From: UBA1189 sp045544835
GTDB taxonomy: Bacteria; Bacteroidota; Bacteroidia; Bacteroidales; Bacteroidaceae
Assembly: GCA_045544835.1 (NCBI GenBank)
Contig: JAZPZS010000121.1
Coordinates: 1 to 34,754, forward strand
Reading direction: 5' to 3'
Length of the DNA stretch: 34,754 nt
Shown in pieces: positions 23,926 to 32,116 of this stretch (position 1 is its first letter; each line of letters opens with the position of its first letter). A program made the position numbers and the translations under genes. A model generated the notes under the pieces. The model ran no database searches. It saw only the letters and a program-made list of their open reading frames with translations, and was not told the DNA's origin.

Positions 23926-26900
23926 ATGAAAAAAATATTCTGGGTATTCTTAGCAGCCATACTGATGACAGGCTGTACCGGTAACAAACAGCAACCCACG
24001 GTGGCCGCCACCGACTGGGCCAACACCGTAGTGTACGAAATGAATGTACGTCAATACACGCCCGAGGGCACCTTTGCCGCTGCCCAGCGCGAGCTGCCCC
24101 GACTCAAGGAACTGGGCATCGACGTGGTATGGCTCATGCCCATCTATCCCATCGGTGTGGAGGGGCGCAAGGGAACCTTAGGCTCCTACTACGCCATCAA
24201 GGACTATACCGACATCAACCCCGAGTTTGGCACATTGGCCGACTTCGACAACTTCCTTGCCGAGGCTCACCGATTGGGCTTGAAGGTCATCATCGACTGG
24301 GTAGCCAATCACACCTCACCCGATGCACGCTGGGTGACCGAGTCGCCCGCCTCGTGGTATGAGCGCGATGCGCAGGGCGGACTCACCTACACGGCCGACT
24401 GGAGCGACACGGCCAACCTCAACTATGCCGATGAGGGCATGGTGAAGGGCATGCAAGAGGCCATGCACTTCTGGCTACAGCGTGGTGTCGATGGCTTCCG
24501 TTGCGATATGGCTTGCGAGGTACCCCTCACCTTCTGGGAGGAGACCATCAAGGAGATCAAGGCACAGTACCCCGATGTCTTCATGCTCGCCGAGGGCGAA
24601 GAGCCCCTCCTGCAGAGCCAGTGCGGGTTCCACTCCTCCTACTCCTGGGAGCTGCACCACATGATGAACGATATCGCCAAGGGCAACAAGGGCATCGACG
24701 ACCTGGTATCCTATATCAAGAAGGACACCGAGCGCCACCCCGAAGGTGCCTACCGCCTCATGTTCATCACCAACCACGACGAGAACTCCTGGGCCGGCAC
24801 CGAATTTGAGCGTATGGGCGACGCCACGCAGGCCATGGCCGTGCTCACCTTCACCCTGCCGGGCGGACAGCCGCTCATCTATACCGGTCAGGAGATGGGA
24901 TGGAACCACCGCTTCCAGTTCTTTGAGAAAGACCCCATCCCTGCATGGAAGGAGAATGCGCATACCGATTTCTACCGCGACCTCATCGCCTTCAAGCATA
25001 GCAATCCTGCCCTGAGCGCAGGCATCGGCCATGGCGAGTTTGAGATTATCAGCACCGACAACAACACCCTCACCTTCACCCGCTCGGTACCGGGCAACAA
25101 GGTTGAGGTATCGGTACAGCTCGAGGCTCCCTGGCGTTGGGAGTACCGCACCGTGTGCGACCCCGTAGACCGTGTAGAGCCGCTCTCCTGGTGGACCGGC
25201 ATGAACACACCCCTGCAGCTGATGATTCATGGTACCGACATCGCCTCCTACGCCCTCACCATCGAGAGCGGCGAGGGCGTGCAGATTGCCAAAGTACACA
25301 AGGCCGAGAGTCCCAACTACCTGTTTGTCGACGTCACCATCGATGCCAAGGCACAGCCCGGCACCTACAATCTCGTATTCACCAAGGAGGGCAAGGAGTT
25401 CCGCTACCCCTACCAGCTGCAGGCACGTCGCGAGGGCTCTGCCAAGCGCACCAGTTTCACCACGGCCGATATGGTGTATCTGCTCATGCCCGACCGCTTT
25501 GCCAATGGCGACCCCTCGAACGACTCTACCCCCGACACCGATGACAAGGCCGACCGCGATGCCTTCTTCGGACGCCACGGTGGCGATATCCAGGGTATCA
25601 TCGACCACCTCGACTACATCGCCGACCTCGGCGCCACCGCTATATGGTCCACTCCCCTACTGCTCGACAACGCCCCCAAGGAGTCATATCACGGCTATGC
25701 CGCCTCTGATTACTATCAGATAGACCCGCGCTTCGGCAGCAACGCCCTCTACCGCGAACTCGTGTCGAAGGCTCACGACAAGGGCATCAAGATGATTATG
25801 GACATCGTCACCAACCACTGCGGCACCGAGCACTGGTGGATGCAGGACCTCCCCTTCCACGACTGGATACACCAGTTCGACACCTACACCGGCACCAACA
25901 TCTGCTTCTCCACCAACATGGACCCCAACGCCTCGAAGCAGGACCTCTACATCCAGGAGAGCGGCTGGTTTGTGCCCTCGATGGTCGATATGAACCTCAA
26001 CAACGAGTACACCCTGCGCTACTTCATCCAGTGGGCCATCTGGTGGATCGAGTATGCCGACCTCGACGGCCTGCGTGTCGACACTTACCCCTACAACGAG
26101 AAGGAGCCCATGAGCCGCTGGTGCGAGGCATTGATGCGCGAGTACCCCAACTTCAATATCGTGGGCGAGTGCTGGACCTCCTCGGCTCCGCAGCTGGCCT
26201 ACTGGCAAGGCGGCAATGCCAATAAGGATGGCTTCGACTCACACCTACCTGCCATCATGGACTTCCCCCTCCACGATGCCATGCGTGCCGGACTCTCTGA
26301 GCGCAACCCCGGCTGGGGACAGGGCATGACACGCGTGTATGACTGTCTGTCACACGACTTCCTCTACCATGACCTCTCCAACATGATGATCTTCGCCGGC
26401 AACCACGACACCGACCGCCTGGGCGATGTCGTAGGGCGCAACTACAACAAGGCCAAGCTGGGCATCACCATGCTGGCCACCATGCGCGGTATCCCGCAGC
26501 TCTTTGCCGGCGACGAGATGATGTTCTACTCCAAAGACCTCAGCCAAGGTCATGGCGGCCTGCGTGTCGACTTCCCCGGCGGTTGGGCTGGCGACAAGGC
26601 CGACTACTTCACCCCCGAAGGTCGCGAGCAGCATCCTGTCATCGCCGACATGTATGACTACTCACGCACACTCTTCCAGTGGCGCAAGAGCAAGGAGGTC
26701 ATCCACAACGGAAAGACCCTCCATTTCATGACCCGCGACAACACCTACGCCTACTTCCGCTACAACGACAAGGAGGTAGTGTTCGTATACATCAACAACT
26801 CACAGGAGCCCAAGCACCTCCCCTGGAGCTACTACAAGGAGATTTCCGAAGGCCTCACCACCGGGCGCAACGTCATCACTGGTGAGAAGGTAACGCTCTC

Positions 26901-26955
26901 CGATGACACCGTCGTAGGGCCCGAGCAGGCGCTGGTAGTGGAGTTTGGTATTTAG
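23926..26955 (+). CDS. Lipoprotein with two complete GH13 domains; second half is SusA/neopullulanase-like
   Basis: 1009 residues. Lipoprotein signal (LMTGC, Cys 17). Domain 1 (about 30-405) is an alpha-amylase-type GH13 barrel plus C-domain, with region I (DWVANHTS), II (DGFRCDMACE, D194), III (FMLAEGEEP, E223) and IV (ITNHDENSW, D285). From about 410 comes the N-terminal beta domain of neopullulanase/SusA type (EPLSWWTGMNTPLQLMIHG). Barrel 2 (about 510-930) has I (MDIVTNH), II (DGLRVDTYP, D719), III (IVGECWTSS, E748) and IV (GNHDTDRL, D828). Both catalytic triads look intact. The second half (about 600 residues) alone matches the usual SusA length, so this is a fusion of an amylase and a SusA-like enzyme. 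Lipidation would anchor it, unlike soluble periplasmic SusA. Confidence 0.92.
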   Translation: MKKIFWVFLAAILMTGCTGNKQQPTVAATDWANTVVYEMNVRQYTPEGTFAAAQRELPRLKELGIDVVWLMPIYPIGVEGRKGTLGSYYAIKDYTDINPEFGTLADFDNFLAEAHRLGLKVIIDWVANHTSPDARWVTESPASWYERDAQGGLTYTADWSDTANLNYADEGMVKGMQEAMHFWLQRGVDGFRCDMACEVPLTFWEETIKEIKAQYPDVFMLAEGEEPLLQSQCGFHSSYSWELHHMMNDIAKGNKGIDDLVSYIKKDTERHPEGAYRLMFITNHDENSWAGTEFERMGDATQAMAVLTFTLPGGQPLIYTGQEMGWNHRFQFFEKDPIPAWKENAHTDFYRDLIAFKHSNPALSAGIGHGEFEIISTDNNTLTFTRSVPGNKVEVSVQLEAPWRWEYRTVCDPVDRVEPLSWWTGMNTPLQLMIHGTDIASYALTIESGEGVQIAKVHKAESPNYLFVDVTIDAKAQPGTYNLVFTKEGKEFRYPYQLQARREGSAKRTSFTTADMVYLLMPDRFANGDPSNDSTPDTDDKADRDAFFGRHGGDIQGIIDHLDYIADLGATAIWSTPLLLDNAPKESYHGYAASDYYQIDPRFGSNALYRELVSKAHDKGIKMIMDIVTNHCGTEHWWMQDLPFHDWIHQFDTYTGTNICFSTNMDPNASKQDLYIQESGWFVPSMVDMNLNNEYTLRYFIQWAIWWIEYADLDGLRVDTYPYNEKEPMSRWCEALMREYPNFNIVGECWTSSAPQLAYWQGGNANKDGFDSHLPAIMDFPLHDAMRAGLSERNPGWGQGMTRVYDCLSHDFLYHDLSNMMIFAGNHDTDRLGDVVGRNYNKAKLGITMLATMRGIPQLFAGDEMMFYSKDLSQGHGGLRVDFPGGWAGDKADYFTPEGREQHPVIADMYDYSRTLFQWRKSKEVIHNGKTLHFMTRDNTYAYFRYNDKEVVFVYINNSQEPKHLPWSYYKEISEGLTTGRNVITGEKVTLSDDTVVGPEQALVVEFGI

Positions 26956-27046
26956 TTTAGAGTTTAGTTTAGAGTTCTAGGAAATCCTAGGACCTCCTAG
27001 AAAATCCTATAACTTCCTAGAAAAAATAATAATCACACATACCACA
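26956..27046. repeat. Spacer with TTTAGAGTTTAG and five 10-bp TCCTAG repeats
   Basis: After a TTTAGAGTTTAGTTTAGAGT run, five consecutive 10-mers span 26975-27024 (TTCTAGGAAA, TCCTAGGACC, TCCTAGAAAA, TCCTATAACT, TCCTAGAAAA), ending 22 nt before the GH97 start. The core TCCnAG is shared with the 9-mers upstream of the double GH13 gene. Confidence 0.85.
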
Positions 27047-29248
27047 ATGAAAAGAATCCCCCTTACCCTCCTTGCCATCGCCACAGCCATCCTCATGGGA
27101 TGCGATAGCAAGTCAACACGTGAGGCCGCATGGAAAGGCGAGCACCAGCTCACCTCACCCGGCAAGACACTCACCATGCAGTTTGGTGTCACCCCCGAGA
27201 GCGGCACCCCCACCTACAGTCTCCAGTTTGGCGACAAGGCAGTAATCCTCCCCAGCGCCATGGGCTTCGAGCTCCGTGGCGACACCCAGAAGAAAGAGTT
27301 CTGGAACGGTGGCGACATCACCAGCAACGCCTCTGAGGTGCTCCCCCTCAACAGCGGGTTCACCATCAAGGAGGTGAAGAACGCCACCTTCGACGACACC
27401 TGGACTCCCGTTTGGGGCGAGGAATCCTCCATCCGCAACCACTACAACGAGCTACTCGTATGCATGGAGCAGGAGGGCACCGGTTACCTGATGAATATCC
27501 GCTTCCGCCTCTACGACGATGGCCTGGGCTTCCGCTACGAGTTTCCCGCTCAGCGTAGTCTGGCCTACTTCGTCATCAAGGAAGAGCGCACCGAGTTTGC
27601 CCTCACAGGCGACCACACCGCCTTCTGGATTCCTGGCGACTACGATACCCAGGAGTATGACTACGTAGAGTCACGCCTCTCCGAGATTGAGGGCCTCATG
27701 CCGCAGGCCATCACGCCCAACTCATCGCAGACACCCTTCTCAATGACTGGCGTGCAGACCTCCCTGCAACTGCGCACCGCCGATAGCCTCTACATCAACC
27801 TCCACGAGGCAGCCCTCGTCGACTACCCCTGCATGCATCTCGAGTTGCGTCCCGGCACCTACACCTTCGTGTCGCACCTCACCCCCGACGCCACAGGTTG
27901 GAAAGGCTACATGCAGACACCCTGCCACACCCCCTGGCGCACCATACAGGTCACCGACGATGCCCGCAAGCTGCTTGCCTCACGCCTCGTGCTCAACCTC
28001 AACGAGCCTTGCGCCTACGACGATGTATCGTGGATCAAGCCCGTCAAGTATGTGGGCGTATGGTGGTACATGATTTCGGGTAAGGGCACCTGGGCCTATA
28101 CCGACGACTACCCCACGGTGAAGCTGGGTCAGACCGACTATGCCAACGCCTCACGCAACGGACGCCACGGAGCCACCAATGAGAACGTGCGCCGCTACAT
28201 CGACTTCGCCGCCGAGCATGGCTTCGACCAAGTGCTCGTGGAGGGCTGGAACGAAGGTTGGGAAGACTGGGCCGGCAACTCCAAGGACTATGTGTTCGAC
28301 TTCGTTACCCCCTACCCCGACTTCGACATCAAGGCACTCAACGCCTATGCCCAGAGTAAGGGCGTGCGCCTCATGATGCACCATGAGACCTCCTCATCGG
28401 TGCGCAACTACGAGCGCCACATGCACAAGGCCTACGAGCTCATGGAGCAATATGGCTACAACTCCGTGAAGAGCGGCTACGTGGGCGACATCATCCCCCG
28501 CGGTGAGTACCACTACGGGCAGTGGATGGTCAACCACTACCTCTATGCCGTGACCGAGGCCGCCAAGCACCATATCATGGTCAATGCCCACGAGGCCGTG
28601 CGCCCCACCGGACTCTGCCGCACCTACCCCAACCTCATCGGCAACGAGAGCGCCCGTGGCACCGAGTACCAGTCGTTCGGTGGCTCCAAGCCCCACTTGG
28701 TGACCATCCTGCCCTTCACACGCCTCAATGGCGGACCGATGGACTACACGCCCGGTATCTTCGAGATGGACCTCGGCCCTGTGACTGGTGGCAACAACAA
28801 CTCAAAGGTCAACGCCACCATCGCCAATCAGCTGGCCCTCTACGTCACCATGTACTCGCCCCTTCAGATGGCTGCCGACCTTCCCGAGCACTATGAGAAG
28901 TTCATGGATGCCTTCCAGTTCATCAAGGACGTGGCTGTAGACTGGCAGCGCTCCGAGTACCTCCTTGCCGAGCCGGGCGACTACCTCGTGATAGCCCGCC
29001 AGGCCAAAGAGAGCGGTCAGTGGTTCATGGGTGGCATCACCGACGAGCACAAGCGCCACGTCGACGTGCCCCTCCATTTCCTTGAGGCAGGTCGCACCTA
29101 CGAGGCCACCATCTATGCCGATGCCCCCGATGCCGACTATGCCACCAACCCGCAGGCCTACGTCATCAGCACGAAGCAGGTAACCTCAGCCGATGTCCTC
29201 AGCCTCGACATGGCACGTGGCGGCGGCTTCGCCATCAGCTTCAAGTAG
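27047..29248 (+). CDS. susB: GH97 alpha-glucosidase, SusB-like lipoprotein
   Basis: 733 residues. Residues 1-19 form a signal with lipobox ILMGC (Cys 19). GH97 layout: N-terminal beta domain (about 25-290), barrel (about 300-640) with NGVW-type segment VGVWWYMISGKGTWAY, and C-terminal beta domain. Key acids line up with B. thetaiotaomicron SusB at a constant +8 offset: E447 (HHETSSS, SusB E439), E516 (NAHEAVRPTG, SusB E508) and E540 (RGTEYQ, SusB E532). E534 corresponds to a calcium ligand. The enzyme therefore looks like the inverting type, with Glu rather than the Asp of retaining GH97. It would release glucose from maltooligosaccharides. Last gene of the starch locus. Confidence 0.94.
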   Translation: MKRIPLTLLAIATAILMGCDSKSTREAAWKGEHQLTSPGKTLTMQFGVTPESGTPTYSLQFGDKAVILPSAMGFELRGDTQKKEFWNGGDITSNASEVLPLNSGFTIKEVKNATFDDTWTPVWGEESSIRNHYNELLVCMEQEGTGYLMNIRFRLYDDGLGFRYEFPAQRSLAYFVIKEERTEFALTGDHTAFWIPGDYDTQEYDYVESRLSEIEGLMPQAITPNSSQTPFSMTGVQTSLQLRTADSLYINLHEAALVDYPCMHLELRPGTYTFVSHLTPDATGWKGYMQTPCHTPWRTIQVTDDARKLLASRLVLNLNEPCAYDDVSWIKPVKYVGVWWYMISGKGTWAYTDDYPTVKLGQTDYANASRNGRHGATNENVRRYIDFAAEHGFDQVLVEGWNEGWEDWAGNSKDYVFDFVTPYPDFDIKALNAYAQSKGVRLMMHHETSSSVRNYERHMHKAYELMEQYGYNSVKSGYVGDIIPRGEYHYGQWMVNHYLYAVTEAAKHHIMVNAHEAVRPTGLCRTYPNLIGNESARGTEYQSFGGSKPHLVTILPFTRLNGGPMDYTPGIFEMDLGPVTGGNNNSKVNATIANQLALYVTMYSPLQMAADLPEHYEKFMDAFQFIKDVAVDWQRSEYLLAEPGDYLVIARQAKESGQWFMGGITDEHKRHVDVPLHFLEAGRTYEATIYADAPDADYATNPQAYVISTKQVTSADVLSLDMARGGGFAISFK

Positions 29249-29273
29249 AAGACAACACATTACATCATAGATA

Positions 29274-29340
29274 CCCCGCCGTAGGGGAAAAGCAAGGATC
29301 TCGCAGTGTGTATTGCCACATTTGCGAGATCCTTCGCTAT
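29274..29340 (+). terminator. Hairpins after the GH97 gene
   Basis: A small CCCC/GGGG hairpin (29274-29287) is followed by a perfect 12-bp stem, AAGGATCTCGCA (29294-29305) and TGCGAGATCCTT (29323-29334). TGTG/CACA pairing inside the loop extends it. The following T-run is weak (ATTTC). Likely end of the starch transcript. Confidence 0.65.
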
Positions 29341-29643
29341 TTCAAATTAACACTATACCTTTAGAGAAGTCCTATACCATTCAACATTTACGCAAATGTT
29401 TACGCAAATATTTACGCAAAAGTTGCACTTGCAACTCCTATGATTCTCAGCGTGTAACGTACCAACTTGCGCAAATCTATGCTGCAGGTCTGTTTTTTTC
29501 TGTTCACACGCTTCACCACCTTGCGATATACCCCTTGGCGGCACTCATCTCCGCCAACTCGGGGATATGCAGATAAGAGATGTTTTCACCATTGGTATAT
29601 AGTAGGCGATAATAATTGGTTCTAACAGCTTCTTACAGATGCA
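29341..29643. other. Non-coding convergent spacer with repeat/palindrome cluster
   Basis: About 300 bp between the GH97 and aminotransferase stops. The only structure I see is three tandem 12-mers and an adjacent palindrome, listed separately. Open frames across it have no family features. Confidence 0.6.
29387..29436 (+). repeat. Three 12-bp direct repeats followed by a 16-bp palindrome
   Basis: TTTACGCAAATG, TTTACGCAAATA and TTTACGCAAAAG are consecutive (29387-29422). The palindrome AGTTGCA-CT-TGCAACT (29421-29436) begins on the last two bases. This is an iteron- or operator-like layout. Confidence 0.9.
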
Positions 29644-30837
29644 TTATACCAGCTTGGCCAATGCCTCCTTGATGCGGCGCATTGACTCTACGATGTTCTC
29701 ATCGCTGGTGGCGTAGCTCATGCGGATGCACTCGGGCGAACCGAAGGAGTCGCCGCCTACGCAGGCAACGTGGCCCTCCTCGAGGAGATACATGGCGAGG
29801 TCAGAGGCTGTCTCGATGACCTTGTCGCCGAACTTCTTGCCGAAGTAAGCGCTGCATTTGGGGAAGAGGTAGAAGGCTCCTTGAGGCTCGTTGACCTCGA
29901 AACCGGGGATGTCGCGGCCGAGCTGCACGATGAGGTTGCGGCGACGCTCGAAGGCCTTGCGCATCTCCTCCACAGGCTCCTGAGTGCCACGGTAGGCAGC
30001 TTCGGCAGCCTTCTGCGATACCGAGCAGGGACCGCTGGTGTACTGGCCCTGCAGCTTGTTGCACGCCTTGACAATCCATTCGGGACCGGCAATGAAACCG
30101 ATGCGCCAGCCTGTCATGGCGTAAGCCTTTGACACACCGTTGATGATGACTACACGGTCGCGTACGCCAGCAAACTGGGCGATGCTCTCGTGACGGCCCA
30201 CATAGTTGATGTGCTCGTAGATCTCGTCGGCAATGACATATACCTGCGGATGACGCTCGAGCACGGCTGCCAGTGCGGCCAGCTCCTCGCGGCTGTATAC
30301 AGAACCCGTGGGGTTAGAGGGTGAGCAGAGGATGAGTGCCTTGGTCTTGTCGGTGATGGTAGCTTCGAGCTGCTCGGCAGTGATCTTGAAGTCCTGCTCG
30401 ATGCCTGCAGCCACGATGACAGGAGTACCGTTGGCCATGAGCACCATCTCGGGATAGCTCACCCAGTAGGGGGCGGGCACGATGACCTCATCGCCTTCGT
30501 TGACGAGCGCCATCACCACATTGCATACCGACTGCTTGGCTCCGTTGGAGCAAGAGATCTGATTGATGGTATACTCAAGGTTGTTCTCGTTCTTCAACTT
30601 GTCTACGATAGCCTGGCGCAATGCAGGGTAGCCCGGTACGGGTGAGTAGCGTGAGAAGTTGTCGTCGATAGCCTGCTTGGCTGCCTCCTTGATGTGGTCG
30701 GGGGTGTTGAAGTCGGGCTCGCCTACACTAAGGTTAATTACATCAACGCCTTGAGCCTTGAGTTCGGCACTGCGTTGCGACATCGCCAGCGTAGCTGACG
30801 GAGAGAGTCGGTTGATAAGGTTGCTTGGTGTGTTCAT
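29644..30837 (-). CDS. aspC: PLP-dependent aspartate aminotransferase (class I/II)
   Basis: 397 residues, cytoplasmic. Transfers the amino group of aspartate (possibly other acidic or aromatic amino acids) to 2-oxoglutarate. Fold-type I markers: VGEPDFNTPDHIK near 38, YSPVPGYPALRQAI near 64, SPSNPTGSVYS near 171, DEIYEHINY near 205 and the Schiff-base lysine K237 in NGVSKAYAMTGWRIG. A C-terminal Arg for the substrate carboxylate is in CIRMSYATS. The length fits the bacterial Ib aspartate aminotransferase subgroup. Third gene of the lptF-ribBA-aspC run, 46 nt after ribBA. Substrate range is by family only. Confidence 0.9.
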   Translation of the reverse strand: MNTPSNLINRLSPSATLAMSQRSAELKAQGVDVINLSVGEPDFNTPDHIKEAAKQAIDDNFSRYSPVPGYPALRQAIVDKLKNENNLEYTINQISCSNGAKQSVCNVVMALVNEGDEVIVPAPYWVSYPEMVLMANGTPVIVAAGIEQDFKITAEQLEATITDKTKALILCSPSNPTGSVYSREELAALAAVLERHPQVYVIADEIYEHINYVGRHESIAQFAGVRDRVVIINGVSKAYAMTGWRIGFIAGPEWIVKACNKLQGQYTSGPCSVSQKAAEAAYRGTQEPVEEMRKAFERRRNLIVQLGRDIPGFEVNEPQGAFYLFPKCSAYFGKKFGDKVIETASDLAMYLLEEGHVACVGGDSFGSPECIRMSYATSDENIVESMRRIKEALAKLV

Positions 30838-30883
30838 ATGACCAATATTTACAATTTACAAATGTACTATTTACTATTGATTC

Positions 30884-32116
30884 TTATTTCTTGAAGTGGA
30901 GCGTATGCCCCATGCGGTCTTTCTTGGTGCGCAGGTAGCGTTCGTTGTAGCAGTTGGGCTCAATCTCGATGGGCACGTTCTCCACAATCTCAAGGCCATA
31001 AGCTTCGAGTCCGATGCGCTTGACGGGGTTGTTGGTGAGCAGGCGCATCTTGTGTACGCCAAGCGAGCGTAGTATCTGTGCACCTACGCCGTAGTCACGC
31101 TCGTCAGCATCGAACCCGAGGTGTATGTTGGCATCCACGGTGTCGAGCCCCTCTTCTTGCAGTTTGTAGGCGCGTATCTTGTTCATAAGTCCGATGCCAC
31201 GACCCTCCTGCATCATATACACAATGACGCCCTTACCGGCTGCGTCAATCTCCTCCATCGCTTTGTGTAGCTGGTCGCCACAGTCGCAGCGGCACGAACC
31301 GAAGATGTCGCCCGTCATGCATGAGGAGTGCATACGCACGAGGATGGCCTCATCTTCCTCCCATTCGCCCTTAATGAGCGCTACATGTTCGGCTCCGTTG
31401 GAGAGTTGGCGGAAAGGAATGAGGCGGAAGTGTCCGTGTGCGGTAGGCATATCTACCTCTTCGCCACGTTCAATCATCGACTCCGTATCGAGACGGTAAG
31501 CGATAAGGTCATGGATGGTGATGATGGGGATGTTCATCTCTCGCGAGATTTCCATCAGTTGCGGCATACGTGCCATGGTGCCATCCTCATTCATGATTTC
31601 GATGAGAGCAGCAGCGGGATAGAGCCCCGAGAGACGGGCGAGGTCGATAGCCGCCTCGGTATGTCCGGCACGGCGCAACACGCCCTTATCCTGTGCGTAG
31701 AGCGGATTGATATGCCCAGGACGACCGAAGTCCTCAGCCGTACGCTTGGGGTCGGCCAAAGCGCGGATGGTAGCAGCGCGGTCGGAAGCCGACACACCGG
31801 TGGTGCAGCCCTCGATAAGGTCTACGGTCACCGTAAAGGGAGTGCCCAGGATACTGGTGTTGTTGTTCACCTGCGGAGCCAGATTCAACTCCTCACAACG
31901 TGACAGTGTGATAGGGGCACACAGCACGCCACGTCCGTAGCGGAGCATGAAGTTGACAATCTCAGGAGTTATCTTCTCGGCGGCAACGATGAAGTCGCCC
32001 TCGTTCTCGCGGTCCTCATCATCGACCACGATGACGATGCCGCCTTGGCGGAACACCTCCAAGGCCTGCTCAATGGAGCTCAGCTGCCACGTCTTCTCAT
32101 TAGAGTTTTCTTTCAT
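30884..32116 (-). CDS. ribBA: Bifunctional 3,4-dihydroxy-2-butanone-4-phosphate synthase / GTP cyclohydrolase II
   Basis: 410 residues, cytoplasmic. It catalyses the two entry reactions of riboflavin synthesis. Residues about 10-208 are the RibB domain: VVDDEDRENEGDFIVAAE with the acidic loop, RAGHTEAAIDLARLSGL, and SASDRAATIRAL. Residues about 212-408 are the RibA domain, with zinc ligands C266, C277 and C279 (SSCMTGD, SCRCDCGDQ), the catalytic segment QEGRGIGLMNKIRAY and GTP-binding RLLTNNPVKRIGL. Length matches the fused RibBA family. Its start overlaps the end of the upstream lptF/G gene by 17 nt. No FMN riboswitch is visible, and none is expected inside an operon. Confidence 0.96.
   Translation of the reverse strand: MKENSNEKTWQLSSIEQALEVFRQGGIVIVVDDEDRENEGDFIVAAEKITPEIVNFMLRYGRGVLCAPITLSRCEELNLAPQVNNNTSILGTPFTVTVDLIEGCTTGVSASDRAATIRALADPKRTAEDFGRPGHINPLYAQDKGVLRRAGHTEAAIDLARLSGLYPAAALIEIMNEDGTMARMPQLMEISREMNIPIITIHDLIAYRLDTESMIERGEEVDMPTAHGHFRLIPFRQLSNGAEHVALIKGEWEEDEAILVRMHSSCMTGDIFGSCRCDCGDQLHKAMEEIDAAGKGVIVYMMQEGRGIGLMNKIRAYKLQEEGLDTVDANIHLGFDADERDYGVGAQILRSLGVHKMRLLTNNPVKRIGLEAYGLEIVENVPIEIEPNCYNERYLRTKKDRMGHTLHFKK

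Noticed and set aside
24475..25608. Long minus-strand open frame (377 codons) opposite the double GH13 gene
   Set aside because: Gly/Val/Leu-rich shadow frame produced by codon bias of the real gene; no motifs or signal.
29387..29436. Possible CRISPR array
   Set aside because: Repeats are 12 bp with no spacers and there are no cas genes.
29313..29576. 87-codon plus-strand frame in the spacer after GH97
   Set aside because: It crosses the terminator hairpin and the 12-bp repeats (giving LRKCLRKYLRKS) and resembles no family.
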